Source: Schistocerca nitens (Eukaryota; Arthropoda; Insecta; Orthoptera; Acrididae). Taken from it: DNA of 64,000 nucleotides. How positions within the stretch are numbered: the stretch's first letter is position 1; every line of letters starts with the position of its first letter. Positions 9,889 through 22,176 of this stretch are shown one piece after another. The notes beneath the pieces were generated by a model that worked only from the letters and a program-made list of their open reading frames with translations, made no database searches and was not told the DNA's origin. The translations under genes and the position numbers were made by a program. The DNA lies in NCBI RefSeq assembly GCF_023898315.1, contig NC_064622.1, positions 270,559,503-270,623,502 on the forward strand. Direction: 5' to 3'.

Positions 9889-10029
9889 TTCGCGATAATG
9901 AAGAGTCAGTTAATGACACACCGGTGGCTAATCCTGAATAACGTCATAAGCTCAAATACATAGACTAGCTCACACCTCTTACCCATAGTGCAGTGGACAG
10001 ACGCGGATTATGATGTGAAATGATGTTTT

Positions 10030-10236
10030 GAAAAATGACATACTACCGCCGCGAGCTACTGACAAAATACTTCGTTTATACAACCAGTTTCAGTCGTTTT
10101 ACCATCATCAGGTTCCTACTACCAAATACGTATTATATTATTTTATTGTATATGTAGGAACCTGATGACAGACGACTGTATAAATATAATATTTTACACC
10201 AGCTCAATGCGGTAATATGACATTTTTCGACTATAT
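10030..10236. repeat. short foldback (MITE-like) element
   Basis: The left half contains AAAATGACATACTACCGC and CATCATCAGGTTCCTAC. The right half repeats both in reverse complement (GTAGGAACCTGATGA, then GCGGTAATATGACATTTTTC). The arms are about 80-95 bases, diverged, with about 30 AT-rich bases between. No coding sequence. Confidence 0.6.
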
Positions 10237-10559
10237 AACAGCTATGGGGCACCACCTTCTGAAAACATTTTGCTTGTTTTATTTCTTTTTATTCGACTAC
10301 ATATTTCTCACAAAATTCTGTGACTTTCTTATTAATTTAACAGAAATATGTTTTGTAATATGCGATGTTATGTGTGTACATAAGAGATCTCTCCGTCCAA
10401 TTTTCTTAACGTGCCAGGGGACATGAATCACTACACTGCAAGCCTGCTGTTTACGTCACTACCTGATTCGCTCGCCGTTCAGTATTTCTTTATTCTCCCA
10501 CATTTTCTTTTTTTTTTAATTGTGGCGTACATCATTCCTTTATAAGTACTATGTACACA

Positions 10560-10561
<2 letters not shown>

Positions 10562-10610
<49 letters not shown>
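10562..10610. repeat. (CA)n microsatellite
   Basis: About 24 uninterrupted CA units. Confidence 0.97.
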
Positions 10611-12015
10611 GCGTGAAGTACAAGTAATTTAACAGCAATATTACCACAGTAAATTCGGTAAATGCGTGCAGCAACAACGATGGAAACCATGTTTGACGTG
10701 CTTCACGAAGAGGGACACGCCCCGTGTGAAGGCGGCTTTACTATGGAGCTAACTACAGAATCATAGGAGTGGTAACTTGTGTAGGAGTTGCCTGCGGCTG
10801 AGAGGTAGCGGAGGTAACGGCGGAATGCCGCAGACGGGCGGTGTTCTTTTTATTGCTGTAGCAGGAAACCGCTTGAGGCGTGCAGGAGGGCAGAAGCCGT
10901 CCAGGTGGAAGCTGGAGAGGTGAGTGAAGGGGGGGGGGGAGAGGGGAGGAGGGAGGGAGGGAGGAGTAGGGTTGGAGGGCAAGGTCGCATTCCAGGCGTG
11001 CCTGGAGCCGGTCCTTCACCGCTCCCCCTTCTCACAGAATACCCAAGGGATCCGCTTCGCCCTATAGCTTCGGGGGCAATACCGAGAACACAGCAAACGT
11101 TTAATAATTCAAGTGAAAACTCAAGTTACACGAGGTCGCTTTAGGCCTCGAGGCCGCAGGCCCAAGTTGCAGTTCTCGCTCAAGTTAGAATCACGGCTCT
11201 TGGGCCGGAACAAGAGACACAGCCATTTGCGCGCAAGACTAAGCCAAACGACCTACCCAAAGAGCCTCAGTGATAGTCGTAAATCAGTCTTTGACTACGT
11301 TCCTCCTATTACGTCGAGAGTGACGGAAAGTCATGCAAGCCGAAAAGTATATTTTCGGTAAGAGGTGCTCCACAGATTCTTAACAGAAGCAGCAATGGCA
11401 TAACATCAACTTGCGTTTGAGAACGAATGTTACTTTCGAAAGAGAAATGTCTTGTAACAGATTTCACATTATAATAACTAATTAGAAGCAGAATGGTCAT
11501 TTCCGACGTCATGATCTATTACACATAGGGATGCTAATGTGATGGTTTCTGCGTCTGAAGATGATCGAAATTGGTAAAAAGCAAAGTAATTCATCTTAGC
11601 AGCTGTGGGTAATTCAAAATAACTATCTTTAAAACTCGGGAGTCATTTAGGATGCTCCTCAGGTAAATGTACAGGACCACTACGATGCACGGCGTGTGGG
11701 AAACATTTTTCATTATTTTTTCAGCAGCACGAATTAGGCTAATCACAACAGAAGTAGAAGGAATACTGCACAGTTCATCACAGGAAATAGGTAGAAATGA
11801 TAGCTTCAGAACATAATTGCATGTAAATAATGTAATGGGAATAAAAACCGAGATAAGTAACATCTCTAACTTTAGTTGTCCCGTCGTTAGTTCGTGTAAC
11901 ATGTCGACAGTTTTAAAGTTACAATTGTCTACTTAAAACTGAATAAAACAAATTTTTTCGTGCCATACATTTCGCCTATACTTTTTAAATTTTTTTGAAA
12001 GGCATCGTCATTAAT
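10611..12015. other. no recognised gene; G-rich tract
   Basis: A purine tract at 10921-10970 (G10 plus GGGA repeats) lies in a GC-richer block (10690-11060). That block gives proline-rich frames on the minus strand that look like low-complexity artefacts. From 11100 to 12015 the sequence is AT-rich without a recognised domain. Confidence 0.5.
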
Positions 12016-12019
12016 GGCC

Positions 12020-12770
12020 TGAAATATACGCATATTTGTGTTTATACTAGTTCTACAACTTTGCTTCCACCGTTTTTTCACGAAGTTCGGGGCTTTATCG
12101 TGAAAAATTTATAAAAAATTATGATTCATAGTATTGCCCATCGCTGGCCACTACATTCTCCCATCTACGGATAGCATACGAATCCCGTGGCGGAAGAACT
12201 GGGAGTCCTTTGTGGGGATCCATGAATCGATTCAATTTTGCGCTTGTTCATATGATCGGAAGCGCTGGTCAGCCAGACTATGCCACTGATCGGAAAAGGT
12301 GGTAGTCAGAGAGAGCAACGTATGGAGAATACGGCGGGAGGGATAAGACTTCTCATTTCAACGTTTCCATGTATATTTTGACGGTTTTTTGCGACATGGG
12401 GTCGAGCACTGACGTGATGCAAAATTACCTTTACGTGTCTATCGCTGTATTGTGGTCGTTTGCGTTTCAATGCTGGGTTCGAACGCATCAGTTGCTTTCG
12501 ATAATGATGTCCTGTGACTGTCTTCGTCTGTTTCAGTAGCTGCGAAAACGTTCTGTCTTCCACCGCCATGCCGGTCTTCGACATCAAAATCACCGTTCTT
12601 AAGGCGTTGAAAACATTCTCTGCACGTTCTTCCACTAATAGTTCCCTCACCATTGGTCTTACCCAGCATTTTAAGAGCCACAGCCGCAGATTTATTCATG
12701 TTAAAGCAGAAAATTAAAACTTCCCGCAATTGGCGAGAACTGGGTACGTAAGTTGACGCACTTACCGAGA
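12020..12770 (-). pseudogene. mariner transposase pseudogene (SETMAR-like lineage)
   Basis: Read on the minus strand, 12729-12560 gives REVLIFCFNMNKSAAVALKM followed by GEGTISGRTCRECFQRLKNG and GDFDVEDRHGGGR. This is the N-terminal DNA-binding region of mariner transposases. Near 12440-12400 a block KVILHHVSARPHVAK matches the region around the second catalytic Asp, but the Asp (normally HDNARPH) is Val here. Toward 12150 the C-terminal pattern QWHSLADQRFRSYEQAQ and KDSQFFRHGIRML is recognisable. Much of the central part is deleted and frames shift repeatedly. Dead copy, TIRs not defined. Confidence 0.8.
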
Positions 12771-13084
12771 ATAACCTTATGATGCAATCACAAATCTACT
12801 AATATTTTTATAGCATTATGTTTACAGATGCGTGAGCTGATTGTATTACACCTATGACTAACCACCCGAACCCCACTTGCCGCTACTGCCGTCTACAGCA
12901 AAACGGCGGAAGCAAAGTTGTAGACCTAATACTATTATTATTATTTATTTTATGGCTTTCATTGGACCACTCTAGTCAAAAATACAAAGTTCTAAACAAG
13001 TTGTTACACAGGGATACAATTTGGTTCAACAATAACTTAATATGATATTTAGGTAATATAATTATTAGAGTCTATTCTTATATG

Positions 13085-14165
13085 AAAGGTGTTTTGCTCT
13101 TCTGTCTGCCCAATATTTCTTCATTCTTTCAGATATTTTCTTTCTTTCTTCATCTGAGACCACTCTTCCTGTACTCCTTTTATTGATTTTCATTTGTAGT
13201 CTGGTTTGCGGGTCTTGCAGTATTCTAGTTTTCTCTGTCTTGTTTTTTTTAGGTCATTTACTGTAATTTGAAGTTCTTTTATATCTTCCTTAATTTCTGT
13301 GATCCATTTTATGTCGCTCTTGCTATTCCACAATTTTTGTATTATTTTTTTACTAATTCTGTTTTCTGGAGTTCCCATCAGATGTCCAAAGAATGAGATG
13401 CGTTTCTTCCCGATTGTGCTCATGACTGGTTCTATTTTCTTATATACTGTTTCATTTGATGCTATTCTCCAAGGTCCATTTATTTTACACTGTTTATTTA
13501 TACATGTCCTAATTATTCTTCTTTCTACTTTTAGTATTCTGTCAATTTCTGCTGTATTAGTTGTTTTGAAGATAGTTTCAGCTGCATACGTTATTTCTAG
13601 TTGTGTGTTTTATAGTGTTTTAATTTTGCATCTATAGATAGACTTTTCTGTTGTATGTAGTTTTGGTAATGTAATTTGCGTAGTTCAGTTTTTTTATTCT
13701 ATTCTGCCATGATGGCTTCTCATTTAGATTGTATGTTATTATTTCGCCTAAATATTTAAATTTATCAACAATTTTGATTTCCTGTTCTCCTATTGTAATT
13801 TTGTTTGCAACTGGTGGATCAGTTAGCGTAATCTCAGTTTTTTCAAATGATATTCTAAGGCCTACTTTCTCTGCTGTAGTGATTTCACTTGTTGCCTGGC
13901 TTCTTGAACGGTTTTGGCTAGGAGAGCAAGATCGTCAGCGAATCCCCAGCAGTTTAAGCTAATATCATCTTTTGCACTTCCAATTCTTATCCTCTTTGGA
14001 TTGTCCTTGTACCATTCTCTCATTATGTATTCCGGTGAACAGTTGAACAGTAATGGTGATAGGCAGTCACCTTATCTTAAGCCTGTTTTTATGAGGAATG
14101 GTTCCGAAATTTCTCCTCTAAATACTATTTTGTTTCACATGTTAGATATCGTACACTCAGGTTAT
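13085..14165 (-). pseudogene. LINE reverse-transcriptase relic
   Basis: On the minus strand, about 14100-14030 gives FLIKTGLR, then a stop where Gln is expected, then GDCLSPLLFN, the RT motif before the active site. At 13941-13924 the frame reads WGFADDLALLAKTVQEAR, so the FADD catalytic pair is preserved. Downstream pieces read ITIGEQEIKIVDKFKYLGE, then RISFFGHLMGTPENRISK and WITEIKEDIKELQI (13423-13190), a typical C-terminus of such LINEs. The 5' half (endonuclease, early RT) is missing. Multiple frameshifts occur. The clade is not decided; it differs from the LINE at 61764. Confidence 0.85.
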
Positions 14166-15139
14166 TGTTACGGTTTTATGGCTTAGTATTTACATTAACT
14201 CGACCTAAAATTTGGCCCTGTTAATGGCACTGGCACTAGCCAGTACTAACCCAAGCTGTTAATAACTATGTAGGTTTACGAGACTTTATCGGCTGTTCTT
14301 CCGACCGCGACTCCGTCATATCCCCTCTTTCAGGATGCCCCGTCGGGACCGATGGCGTTAAGAGACGAAGAATTCCATCAATCACTGAAAGGGGAAGGCA
14401 AAGGAGACCAGCAGTAGCCTGTCTGGGGCAATCAGGTTGGTACTCAGCTAGAGTGATCTTAGAAAATTACGTAAAACCTAAATCACAAGAAGCCTAGGAG
14501 AATTTGAACAACGTCCCTCCCTCGTATAACGTCAGTTATTGGCAGAAGTGAACAGACCGTAATCCGTAGCAGGATGAATTGATAAAAATGATGAAGAAGA
14601 AGAAGAAAATCCCGAGTTCATAAGTCCAGGAGAGGGTGGCATTATTGCTGGTTACATAGTACCCCGGAAGGTGCTGCAATGACGCCGTCCGTGAACGGCG
14701 AACAAACAAGTTGCGAAAACTCTCGAGAGTGGTGACACATTTCCGAGAATCTGCATGCGCTTGCACTGACGAGGATTAATTGCGGGCGGCAGGGGCGGCC
14801 AAGGAGCACAGGCGAGAGCCCATCCCCGGCTGCAGTGGCACAGGCGTGAGGCAAACTGTCCAATCTTAGGCCGAGTGCGCCCCCGCAGTAGTCCCTTGTG
14901 GCGGTGACTTCATGTGTGCACACGCGCGCTACAGTTTACTAAACTCCGCTGACGCAAGGCTACGCTTCCGCAGATCAACGGCTTGCAAAAGACGACCTGC
15001 GCTCATCTCTCATCTTGGTGTTCTTATGCGGGTTTCTTCCCGACGTGCGCGACGTAAGTGCAAGTGCAGAAGCAGCTTTTTCGAGTTGTGTGGCGTGCAC
15101 GCTAATTTTCACGTGTAATGTATTCTAGCTAACAGTCGA
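14166..15139. other. no recognised gene; possible degenerate SINE
   Basis: About 14455-14520 weakly resembles the tail of the SINE at 48172 (AAAATTACGTAAAACCTAAATC against AAATCACGGAAAACCTAAATC). The 14690-15080 block is GC-richer with no domain I recognise. Confidence 0.4.
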
Positions 15140-16110
15140 CTCTGATCGGATGCAGTTCTCCACATTAATCTATCTTGTTCAACTACTTTCACATCTGCAT
15201 AACTACTGCACTCTACATCCACATGAACCTCCTTACTGTATTCCGGTCTTGGTCTCCATAAAATTTTTTTACTCACCACACTGTCCTTCCTTAACAAACA
15301 ATCGATTGCTTAGTACCTCAGGTTGTATTATTCTCTTAGTTAACTTGTGTCCTCAAGACCTTTTCTCTCCAAAAAGATTAAGTACTTCGAGTTATCCAAT
15401 ACACCCACCTGATATTCAGCATTCTTCTGTAACACTACACCAGAGAGTTTTATTTCTTCTTACCTGCGCTGTTTATTGTCTACATTTCTCTTTCGTGCAA
15501 GGCTACATTACAGACGAATACTTCCGGAAAATACACCCTAACACTTAAATTTATGTTCCACGTTAACATGAGTCTCGCTTTCAGAAAAGGTTTTCTTGCT
15601 ATTTCCAGTACAAATTTTATATCCTCTTCACTTTTCCCGACACCAATTCTTTTGCTGCCCAGATAGCAATGTTCGTATACCACTTTTAATGTATCACTTC
15701 CTAATCTAAATCTCTCAGCATCACCAACTGACTTAATTCAATTACACTTTTACATATGATCACTTTGCGATCTATTTTTCAGAAACCACAAATTTCAGTC
15801 AACTGATTTCCAAGTCCTGTGCCGTCTCTAACAGAAATACCATGTCATTTGCAAACCTCTTAAGACTTTAGTTCCTTTCCCCGAACTTTAATTACTATTC
15901 CAAGTTTCTTTTTGGTTTTGTTTACAGCTTGTCTACGGAAATATTGAAAAACATGGGCAACAGGCTATGGACTAGTCTCACCACATTCTCAATTAGTAGG
16001 TGCCTTTCATTTTCTTCCACTCTTTACATCTGCAATGTGGTTTCTGTAACTGTCGTAAATAATCTTTCGCTCCACACTCTTCATTCTCAGTAACTTTAGA
16101 ATAACGAAGA
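15140..16110 (-). pseudogene. diverged LINE relic, same family as 61764-63345
   Basis: The plus strand follows the order of the better copy at 61764-63345 in diverged form. The blocks are CTTTCAGAAAAGGTTTTCTTGC (15578 on), ATTTTATATCCTCTTCACTT, GCTGCCCAGATAGCAA and CAAGTCCTGTGCCGTCTCTAA, then at about 15965 GCTATGGACTAGTCTCACC. On the minus strand the active-site region reads RFANDMV, so the second Asp motif FADD has become FAND. Stops are frequent. The copy is old and inactive. Confidence 0.75.
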
Positions 16111-16279
16111 GCTTATTACAGTAAAAGCATTACAAATTCCATGGAATGCTACTCAATTCGCAGTTAATATTGTTCCACATAGCTTGCATAAGTGAAACAA
16201 CAGACAAAAATCAACAAATGGTCACCCACCATAGATAGTACAGATGTGTTAAAACAGGTCTGGTGACCAATTAGTTAAC

Positions 16280-17560
16280 AGTGTGTTGATATATCTTTAG
16301 GATTCGACAAGTTCTTGGTATATATCTAGTGATACATGTTACCAGATGTCTGCTCCTAATGGTTACCCAACTCCCATAAATATGGCCGGTGGGCATAGAG
16401 ATGTCCTTGTGTTCCATTAGGGTTGAGATCAGACGAATTAGGTGGCCAAGAGTTCTACGTGAGTGCTCTTAGAATCACTGCAGCACGATCCTCAAAAATG
16501 GTTCAAATGGCTCTGAGCACTATGGGACTCAACTTCTGAGGTCATTAGTCCCCTAGAACTTAGAACTAGTTAAACCTAACTAACCTAAGAACAGCACAAA
16601 CATCCATGCCCGAGGAAGGATTCGAACCTGCGACCGTAGCGGTCTTGCGGTTCCAGACTGCAGCGCCTTGAACCGCACGGCCACAGCACGATCCTCGACT
16701 TGTTTCATAGTCAGTCATCTTGTTGGAAGATTCGACCGCCGTCGGGGAAGGCATCAAGCATGAAGGGATGCAGATGACAGCAATAATGGTCACGCAGTTC
16801 ATAGCTGTCATGGTGCCTTCGATTACGACCACTAGCACCACGAAATCCCAGGCCAATTTCTCTTGGATGAGGCGTATCCGAACACGACCATCGATCCGGT
16901 GTAACAAGAAACTGATACACGCGGTCAGGTGACAGTTTATATAGACTCACGGCCCAACATCGATGATCAGTGGGCACCGCAATCTTAAATGACTATATCG
17001 TTAGGTCACCGTGATAACACGTAGGAATCGTCCGCCACAGATTTCCATGTTCAATATCGTACGCTAAACGGCGAGCTCCGAAACACTTGTGTCTGTATCA
17101 GCACTGTGCTCTACCGTCACAAATCGCCGCCTGTCCTGCTTTACAGTGTGGACAAGCCTCCAGCCTCCACGTTCTGTGATGATACGTGGACGTCCAACAT
17201 CTTGTCGACTACTCGTGATTTCACCGTCCTTCAACTACTTTCCACAGATGCTCACGACAGTAGTACGCGTGCAGCCGCCCAGCGTCGCCGCTTCCGAGAT
17301 GATCGTTGCCAGACGCCGAGTCACAACAACCAGCCGTTTGTCAAAGTCGCTTATGTCAGAAGATTTCCAGCGGCCTGCATCGTCGCTAGAATTACATCTC
17401 CATTCGACTCTACTCCGCTTATACACTTTCCTAACCACATCACATGCACGCAACGGGAACAGGCGAAATTCAATCTCGCGGTGGACAGTGGTCATAAGTG
17501 TCTTGGCTCATCCGATTGGCGTAAATTCACAAAATGCTCTTATCTTTTGCGTTATTCATA
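16280..17560 (-). pseudogene. Tc1-like transposase pseudogene, split by a SINE
   Basis: On the minus strand, going down from 17560, the order is that of a Tc1 transposase. A second helix-turn-helix region with serine-rich remnants comes first. Around 16890 is IDGRVRIRLIQEKL, after the lost first-Asp motif. Around 16850-16800 is VVVIEGTMTAMNCVTII. At about 16770-16730 is MLDAFPDGGRIFQQDD, with the second catalytic Asp. After the SINE insertion it resumes at about 16460-16410 as SWPPNSSDLNP, the block before the catalytic Glu. Frameshifts and stops are abundant. Long plus-strand frames at 17089-17577 are antisense shadows. Confidence 0.75.
16494..16683 (-). mobile_element. tRNA-derived SINE (family A)
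   Basis: The sequence order is that of family A, with the B box GGTTCGAATCC in complement near 16620. It is flanked by a 13-base target duplication CAGCACGATCCTC (16481-16493 and 16684-16696). Removing the SINE and one duplication restores continuity of the Tc1 relic around it, so the SINE is the younger of the two. The 5' GGCCGG end is slightly shortened. Confidence 0.92.
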
Positions 17561-18735
17561 AGATGGTCATTGTGTAATGCTGTTTTGACCATGTAATGCT
17601 GTTTTAAACACTACAGTACTTGGCATCGTCGTATTCGAAGTGGCGTGCCATACCTCCCTCCGACTTCTTGAACTGACTTCGCCAGCCAGTTATTGGATGA
17701 CCTACAGTTTGACGTTGCCTCTAAACAACTGTGCAACTCGGAATTTTTATATTAACTAACATTGTCCGAGGTGAGAGTAACAACATAAAAAAATCACCAC
17801 CACAGAAATACAAATCCTTCTCGTGTGTTCAAGGGGAAAAAAAAATTATACATATAGACTGAAGGAATTTTCGGCAACGAGATCTGCTACGAGCTTCAGG
17901 TGGCTGCTGAGGACTACATCGTTCAAAAAACTTGCTTCCGTATCTTGGCTGATAAGAAGAGTTCAGAATATTACCCATCGCATTTCCTTCTATCATTTGC
18001 CGAAAACCTCGTTTCAATAGCTTGACTCGTTCACAAAATAAAATTGGTTGGAGGTTTAAGTGATTCACCCTATATACTCCACAAGCCCGGCAGGGAGTAC
18101 TTCACGCCAATACTAGCGATTTTCTGCCTAGTCCCACTCGCGTGTTGAGACAGGAAAAACAACCGTTTATATGTTTCTGTACGCTATATAATTTCTCTTT
18201 TCTTCTCGCCGCTCATCCCTAACGTGAGATATAAGTTGCTGAAGATACGACGAAGGGCAGCATCGATAAGTAAAGTATTTATGGGAATAAACAGATTAAA
18301 AATTTTAAAAAAGTAAATGAAAATAATGTAAAGGCTGATGCTGCTCTTCCCCCTACGTTGCATTTCATGGAGCACGCTGTTCAAATATACTTTGTCAGCA
18401 GCAGAACCGCCGCACAGTCATCCTCGACTGGAAGCCAATCGCGCCTGTTCCGGCAGGAGAGCATCCCATCCGCTGAGCACGGACCTTGCGGAGCCATCAC
18501 GGGGCCGCCGTTGAGAGGCTCAAGGACGCTCGTAAAGCCGCCACGGCAGATGAGTGCGCCGCGCCACGCACAGTATTTTTAGCAACGCTGCATATTACCA
18601 TCACGCGCGTGACGTCACTCCAGATTAGGCGCACCGTTGTCGTCTTGGGTCTGGAGGCATCATCTGTTTGTAGAGTCCCACTCCAGTGCAGCCAAATGGA
18701 GGTCACACGCGGACGAGTACTCGGACGCGACACAA
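17561..18735. other. no recognised gene
   Basis: 17561-18350 is AT-rich with no domain. 18400-18720 is GC-richer, contains CpGs and a TGACGTCA palindrome at 18610-18617, and gives short open frames on both strands that I cannot relate to a known protein. A promoter cannot be claimed from this. Confidence 0.4.
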
Positions 18736-18939
18736 AAAAATCAATGGTTCAAATGGCTCTGAGCACTATGGGACTTAACATCTGTGGCCATCAGTCCCCT
18801 AGAACTTAGAACTACTTAAACCTAACTAACCTAAGGACATCACACACATCCATGCCCGAGGCAGGATTCGAACCTGCGACCGTAGCAGTCGCGCGGTTCC
18901 GGACTGCGCGCCTAGAACCGCTAGACCACCGCGGCCGGC
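18736..18939 (-). mobile_element. tRNA-derived SINE (family A)
   Basis: A complete family A copy with the standard tail ATGGTTCAAATGGCTCTGAG at the left and the GGCCGGCG head at the right. It is flanked by the 12-base target duplication GACGCGACACAA (18724-18735 and 18940-18951). It is one of the best preserved copies in the window. Confidence 0.94.
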
Positions 18940-19246
18940 GACGCGACACAAGAGGCGAATAACATTGTTCCCATTGATTCATTGTTCACTTTGGAAAACT
19001 AGTACTCGTTGGGCGGAAGTTGCTACAGGATGAAGATACTGGAGAAACAGGTACGATTCAGCTGAAATTGAGATTTACTCAATTCGCTGACGAACAACTG
19101 GCATCTTTCCTTGGAGAGTCAGTAACGTACTGGACGTTGCTGCATAACATCATCAGTCTGTCTGCGAAGTCCCCACACTCCTACCGACTTAGCACAATTA
19201 GGGAAATAAACGCTTGTTTTATTGGTATTCCGTGTTTTGTTGACAG

Positions 19247-20683
19247 GAGGGGCGTTCAATAAATAATGCAACACCTTTTTTTCTCGGACACTTTTGATTG
19301 CAAACATGCGGAATTTGTTTGTGGAGCATTGTGGAATATTCCCGCTTCAGCCCCTACAGTTTCATCACGTTCTTTGGGTGGCGGCGTTATACGTAGCGTT
19401 CAAAATGGCGTCTGTAACGGAGATGTGTACACCAAGCAGAGAGCTGTGTTTGTGTTCCGTTTAGCGGAAAACCAGAGGATCGCAGATATTCATAGACACT
19501 TGCAGAATGTATATAAGCACGGTGAGTCGTCTGTAGTCATCGCAACAAGGGCGCACAAACGCGTCCGTCCGATCTCCCGCGTTCCGGCCGGCCGCACTCA
19601 GCTGTGACCACTGTAATGTCGGAACGTGCGGGCAGACTCATTCGAGGCGATCGACGGATCGAAATCACCTCGCTGCTCTACCGGACTTCTCTGTTGGTGG
19701 TGCTGGCAACTCGTCCTCCGGTTGGGGTACTCAAAGATGTGTGCCCAGTGCGTTCTATGCCGCCTAATGGGAGACCTTAAGAGCAACGAAGCACCATTTG
19801 GGCGGAATTTCCTGCACATTACGAGGCTGAACATGACAATTTTTCGTCGATTATCGACACGCGCGATGAAACATGGGTTCGTCACTTCGAACCCGAAATT
19901 AAACGGCAATCCATGCAGTGGCGCCACACCATATCTCCTCTGAACAAAAAGTTCAAAGCCTTACCGCCAGCCGGTAAAGCCAAGGCGACGGTATTCTGGG
20001 ACGCCGAAGTGATTATACCGTTTGATATCCTCCCCAGGAAAATGTAGAAACGACTTCAGCGTGTTCGTCGCCACAACAATGGAAACGGCCGGCCGGTGTG
20101 GCCGTGCGGTTAAAGGCGCTTCAGTCTGGAACCGCGTGACCGCTACGGTCGCAGGTTCGAATCCTGCCTCGGGCATGGATGTGTGTGATGTCCTTAGGTT
20201 AGTTAGGTTTAATTAGTTCTAAGTTCTAGGCGACTGATGACCTCAGAAGTTAAGTCGCATAGTGCTCAGAGCCATTTTTTGAACAATGGAAACGAACTTC
20301 TCCTAGACAAGGTAAAGCCTCACACAAGTCTGCTCACCCGAATGGAGCTCACAAAATTTCATTGGACTGCTCTTTCTCGTCCACCTATAGCCTGGATCTC
20401 GCACCTTCCGACTTCTATCTGTTCGGGCCACTGAAGGATGCACTCTGAGGGAGGCAGTATGTGGATGATGGGGAGGATACTGATGCAGCAATACGTTGGC
20501 TCTCCGACGTCGAGCAGAAGAGTGGTACCATGCCGGCTTACAGGCTCTCCCAGTACGGTGGCGTAAGGCTGCCGTGTTTAACACACGGGTTTTGTGGGGA
20601 ACTGCACGGAGTACTGGAATCCTGAATAAAACCAACCTGTTTTCAGAAAAAAAAGTGTTGCGTTACTTACTGAACGCCCCTCG
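19247..20683 (+). pseudogene. mariner element with broken transposase, split by a SINE
   Basis: The left end (GAGGGGCGTTCAATAAATAA) and right end (TTACTGAACGCCCCTCG) form inverted repeats. They are close to those of the intact mariner at 33800-35138, so this is a related copy. The transposase starts at about 19408 with MASVTEM. It continues in shifted frames as FRLAENQRIADIHRHLQNVY, later TVFWDAEVIIPFD (about 19990), KRLQRVRRHNN, then after the SINE NELLLDKVKPHTS and, frameshifted, the YSPDLAPSDF-like region. The helix-turn-helix to WVPR part is rearranged. Frameshifts, a stop and the SINE make it non-functional. Confidence 0.88.
20088..20281 (+). mobile_element. tRNA-derived SINE (family A) inside a mariner
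   Basis: The head GCCGGCCGGTGTGGCCGTGC, the B box GGTTCGAATCC at about 20153, and the tail ending GAGCCATTTTTTG identify family A. A 13-base target duplication AACAATGGAAACG (20075-20087 and 20282-20294) lies within the mariner transposase between the KRLQRVRRH block and the NELLL block. Confidence 0.95.
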
Positions 20684-20733
20684 TATTGGTGTGCTTCAGT
20701 GTTTCATGGTTTCAATTGTGAAACCACGGCTGA

Positions 20734-20795
20734 TGAAAGCTGACACTTGTATACTGAAAGCTGACACTTGTATACTGTTGAGGAACGACTAGTGG

Positions 20796-20869
<74 letters not shown>

Positions 20870-20884
20870 TGCGCGCGCGCGCGC
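20734..20884. repeat. 21-base tandem duplication and (GT)n(GC)n microsatellite
   Basis: The unit TGAAAGCTGACACTTGTATAC occurs twice exactly (20734-20754 and 20755-20775). From 20800 to 20884 a GT repeat passes into GC/GT. Confidence 0.95.
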
Positions 20885-22174
20885 ACCAACGTACATCCAC
20901 AACCAGGGCGGAAAATGACACAGTTGATGAGTGTGTGTAGAGATCGCTTTGGCAAAGCCTTACCTCGTAAAGCTATCCAACCGAATTGGGAGGCACTCGC
21001 TTTTGTTTCAGGCAGTGTCAAGGACAGTCCACGTACTGGACGTAAGAAAATGCGAGAGGAAACATGTATCGTCGTCGCGCAATCAGTTGAGCTGTCTCCA
21101 ATGAAATTCATTCGCAAGCGACCAGCTGAATCTTAAGAACTGCAGTCAATCGTGCATCCCTTCGATAAAAAAAGAAATGAAGATGAAAAGATTTCAACTT
21201 ATGTTTGTGAATGAATTATGTGACAACGAAATGGAGCAGAGAGTTGCAATTTCCAAATGACGAGTATAACTCAAAACATATTTTCTGATGAATGTGCGAT
21301 AAGTCCAGTTCACACAGGAGGAAAGTTGTATCTTGATATAACGAGAATCCCCATCGTGTACTGAAACAGTTCCGCACGAGCCCTCCTATTCCATTCGCAA
21401 ATATGGAGCGGAAGGAGCTATTGTCGGTAAACCTCTGTACAAGCTGGATTTGCTCTCATTTCCCTGTCATGGTCATTTCGTCAGATATTCATGGGAGGAA
21501 GTTTCGTTGTAGTTTGACTTTTCTTGGAACCGGCGCTTTCTGTATTTTTGCAGTAAACTTCTACGGCTTCGAGTTGCACAACGCTTCTCTCGTATCGTCT
21601 GCAACTTAAGTTGGTTGCGCATCTACATTATGTTCTAGCACTGTATGAACGACTCCGTGACGATACACCATGCTCTTCTTTGAATATTACATATCACGTC
21701 TGTTAATCCTAACTAACAAGAGCCCACACCTAGAAGGGGTTTATAAGATACTTCCCCAGTTGATGAATGACAATAATAAGTGTTTGCAAGTATTTTCTGA
21801 AGGTATTTGTCTGGAAGGTAGCCTTGTACGTAAGTGAAAGGAGGGCAATAAACAGTTACGATAAAAAGTAAATAACACCTTCTGAAATGTATTTTTCCAG
21901 AAGAAGACTGTAGATTGCATGGCTAGATGGAATAACTAATGACAACGTACCGAATCGAACAGGAGAGAAAAGAAATTGAAAGTAAGATGCAACAGTTGTG
22001 CAGCGATGTAGACCCTTGCACAGTGTGGAGAGCTGCTTCAAAACAGTCTTCTGACTGAAGAAATGAATAATAACATCGACAGTAGAAACTAGAAGTTCAG
22101 TTATCTGCATCAACAACATTTTATGAACATTACTATTAAACCATGACGTGTCATTTATCACTTTACTTGCTATG
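20885..22174. other. no recognised gene; possible mariner N-terminal scrap
   Basis: 20925-21130 gives an open stretch (GKALPRKAIQPNWEALAF, then ESVELSPMKFIRKRPAES) that I cannot assign with confidence. The rest is AT-rich and unassigned. Confidence 0.35.
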
Positions 22175-22176
22175 TA

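Noticed and set aside
17089-17577. 162-codon plus-strand frame
   Set aside because: It is antisense to the Tc1 transposase relic at 16280-17560.
18610-18617. TGACGTCA palindrome as a CRE-type promoter site in a GC-richer block
   Set aside because: An eight-base site with no associated transcript or exon; an almost identical match occurs near 420 within repeat DNA.
20022-20216. Recurrent open frames ending in the peptide ATVAGSNPASGMDVCDVL (here and at 4020, 16566, 47522)
   Set aside because: They are translations of the tRNA-like head and body of the family A SINE, found wherever the SINE lies in the right orientation; not genes.
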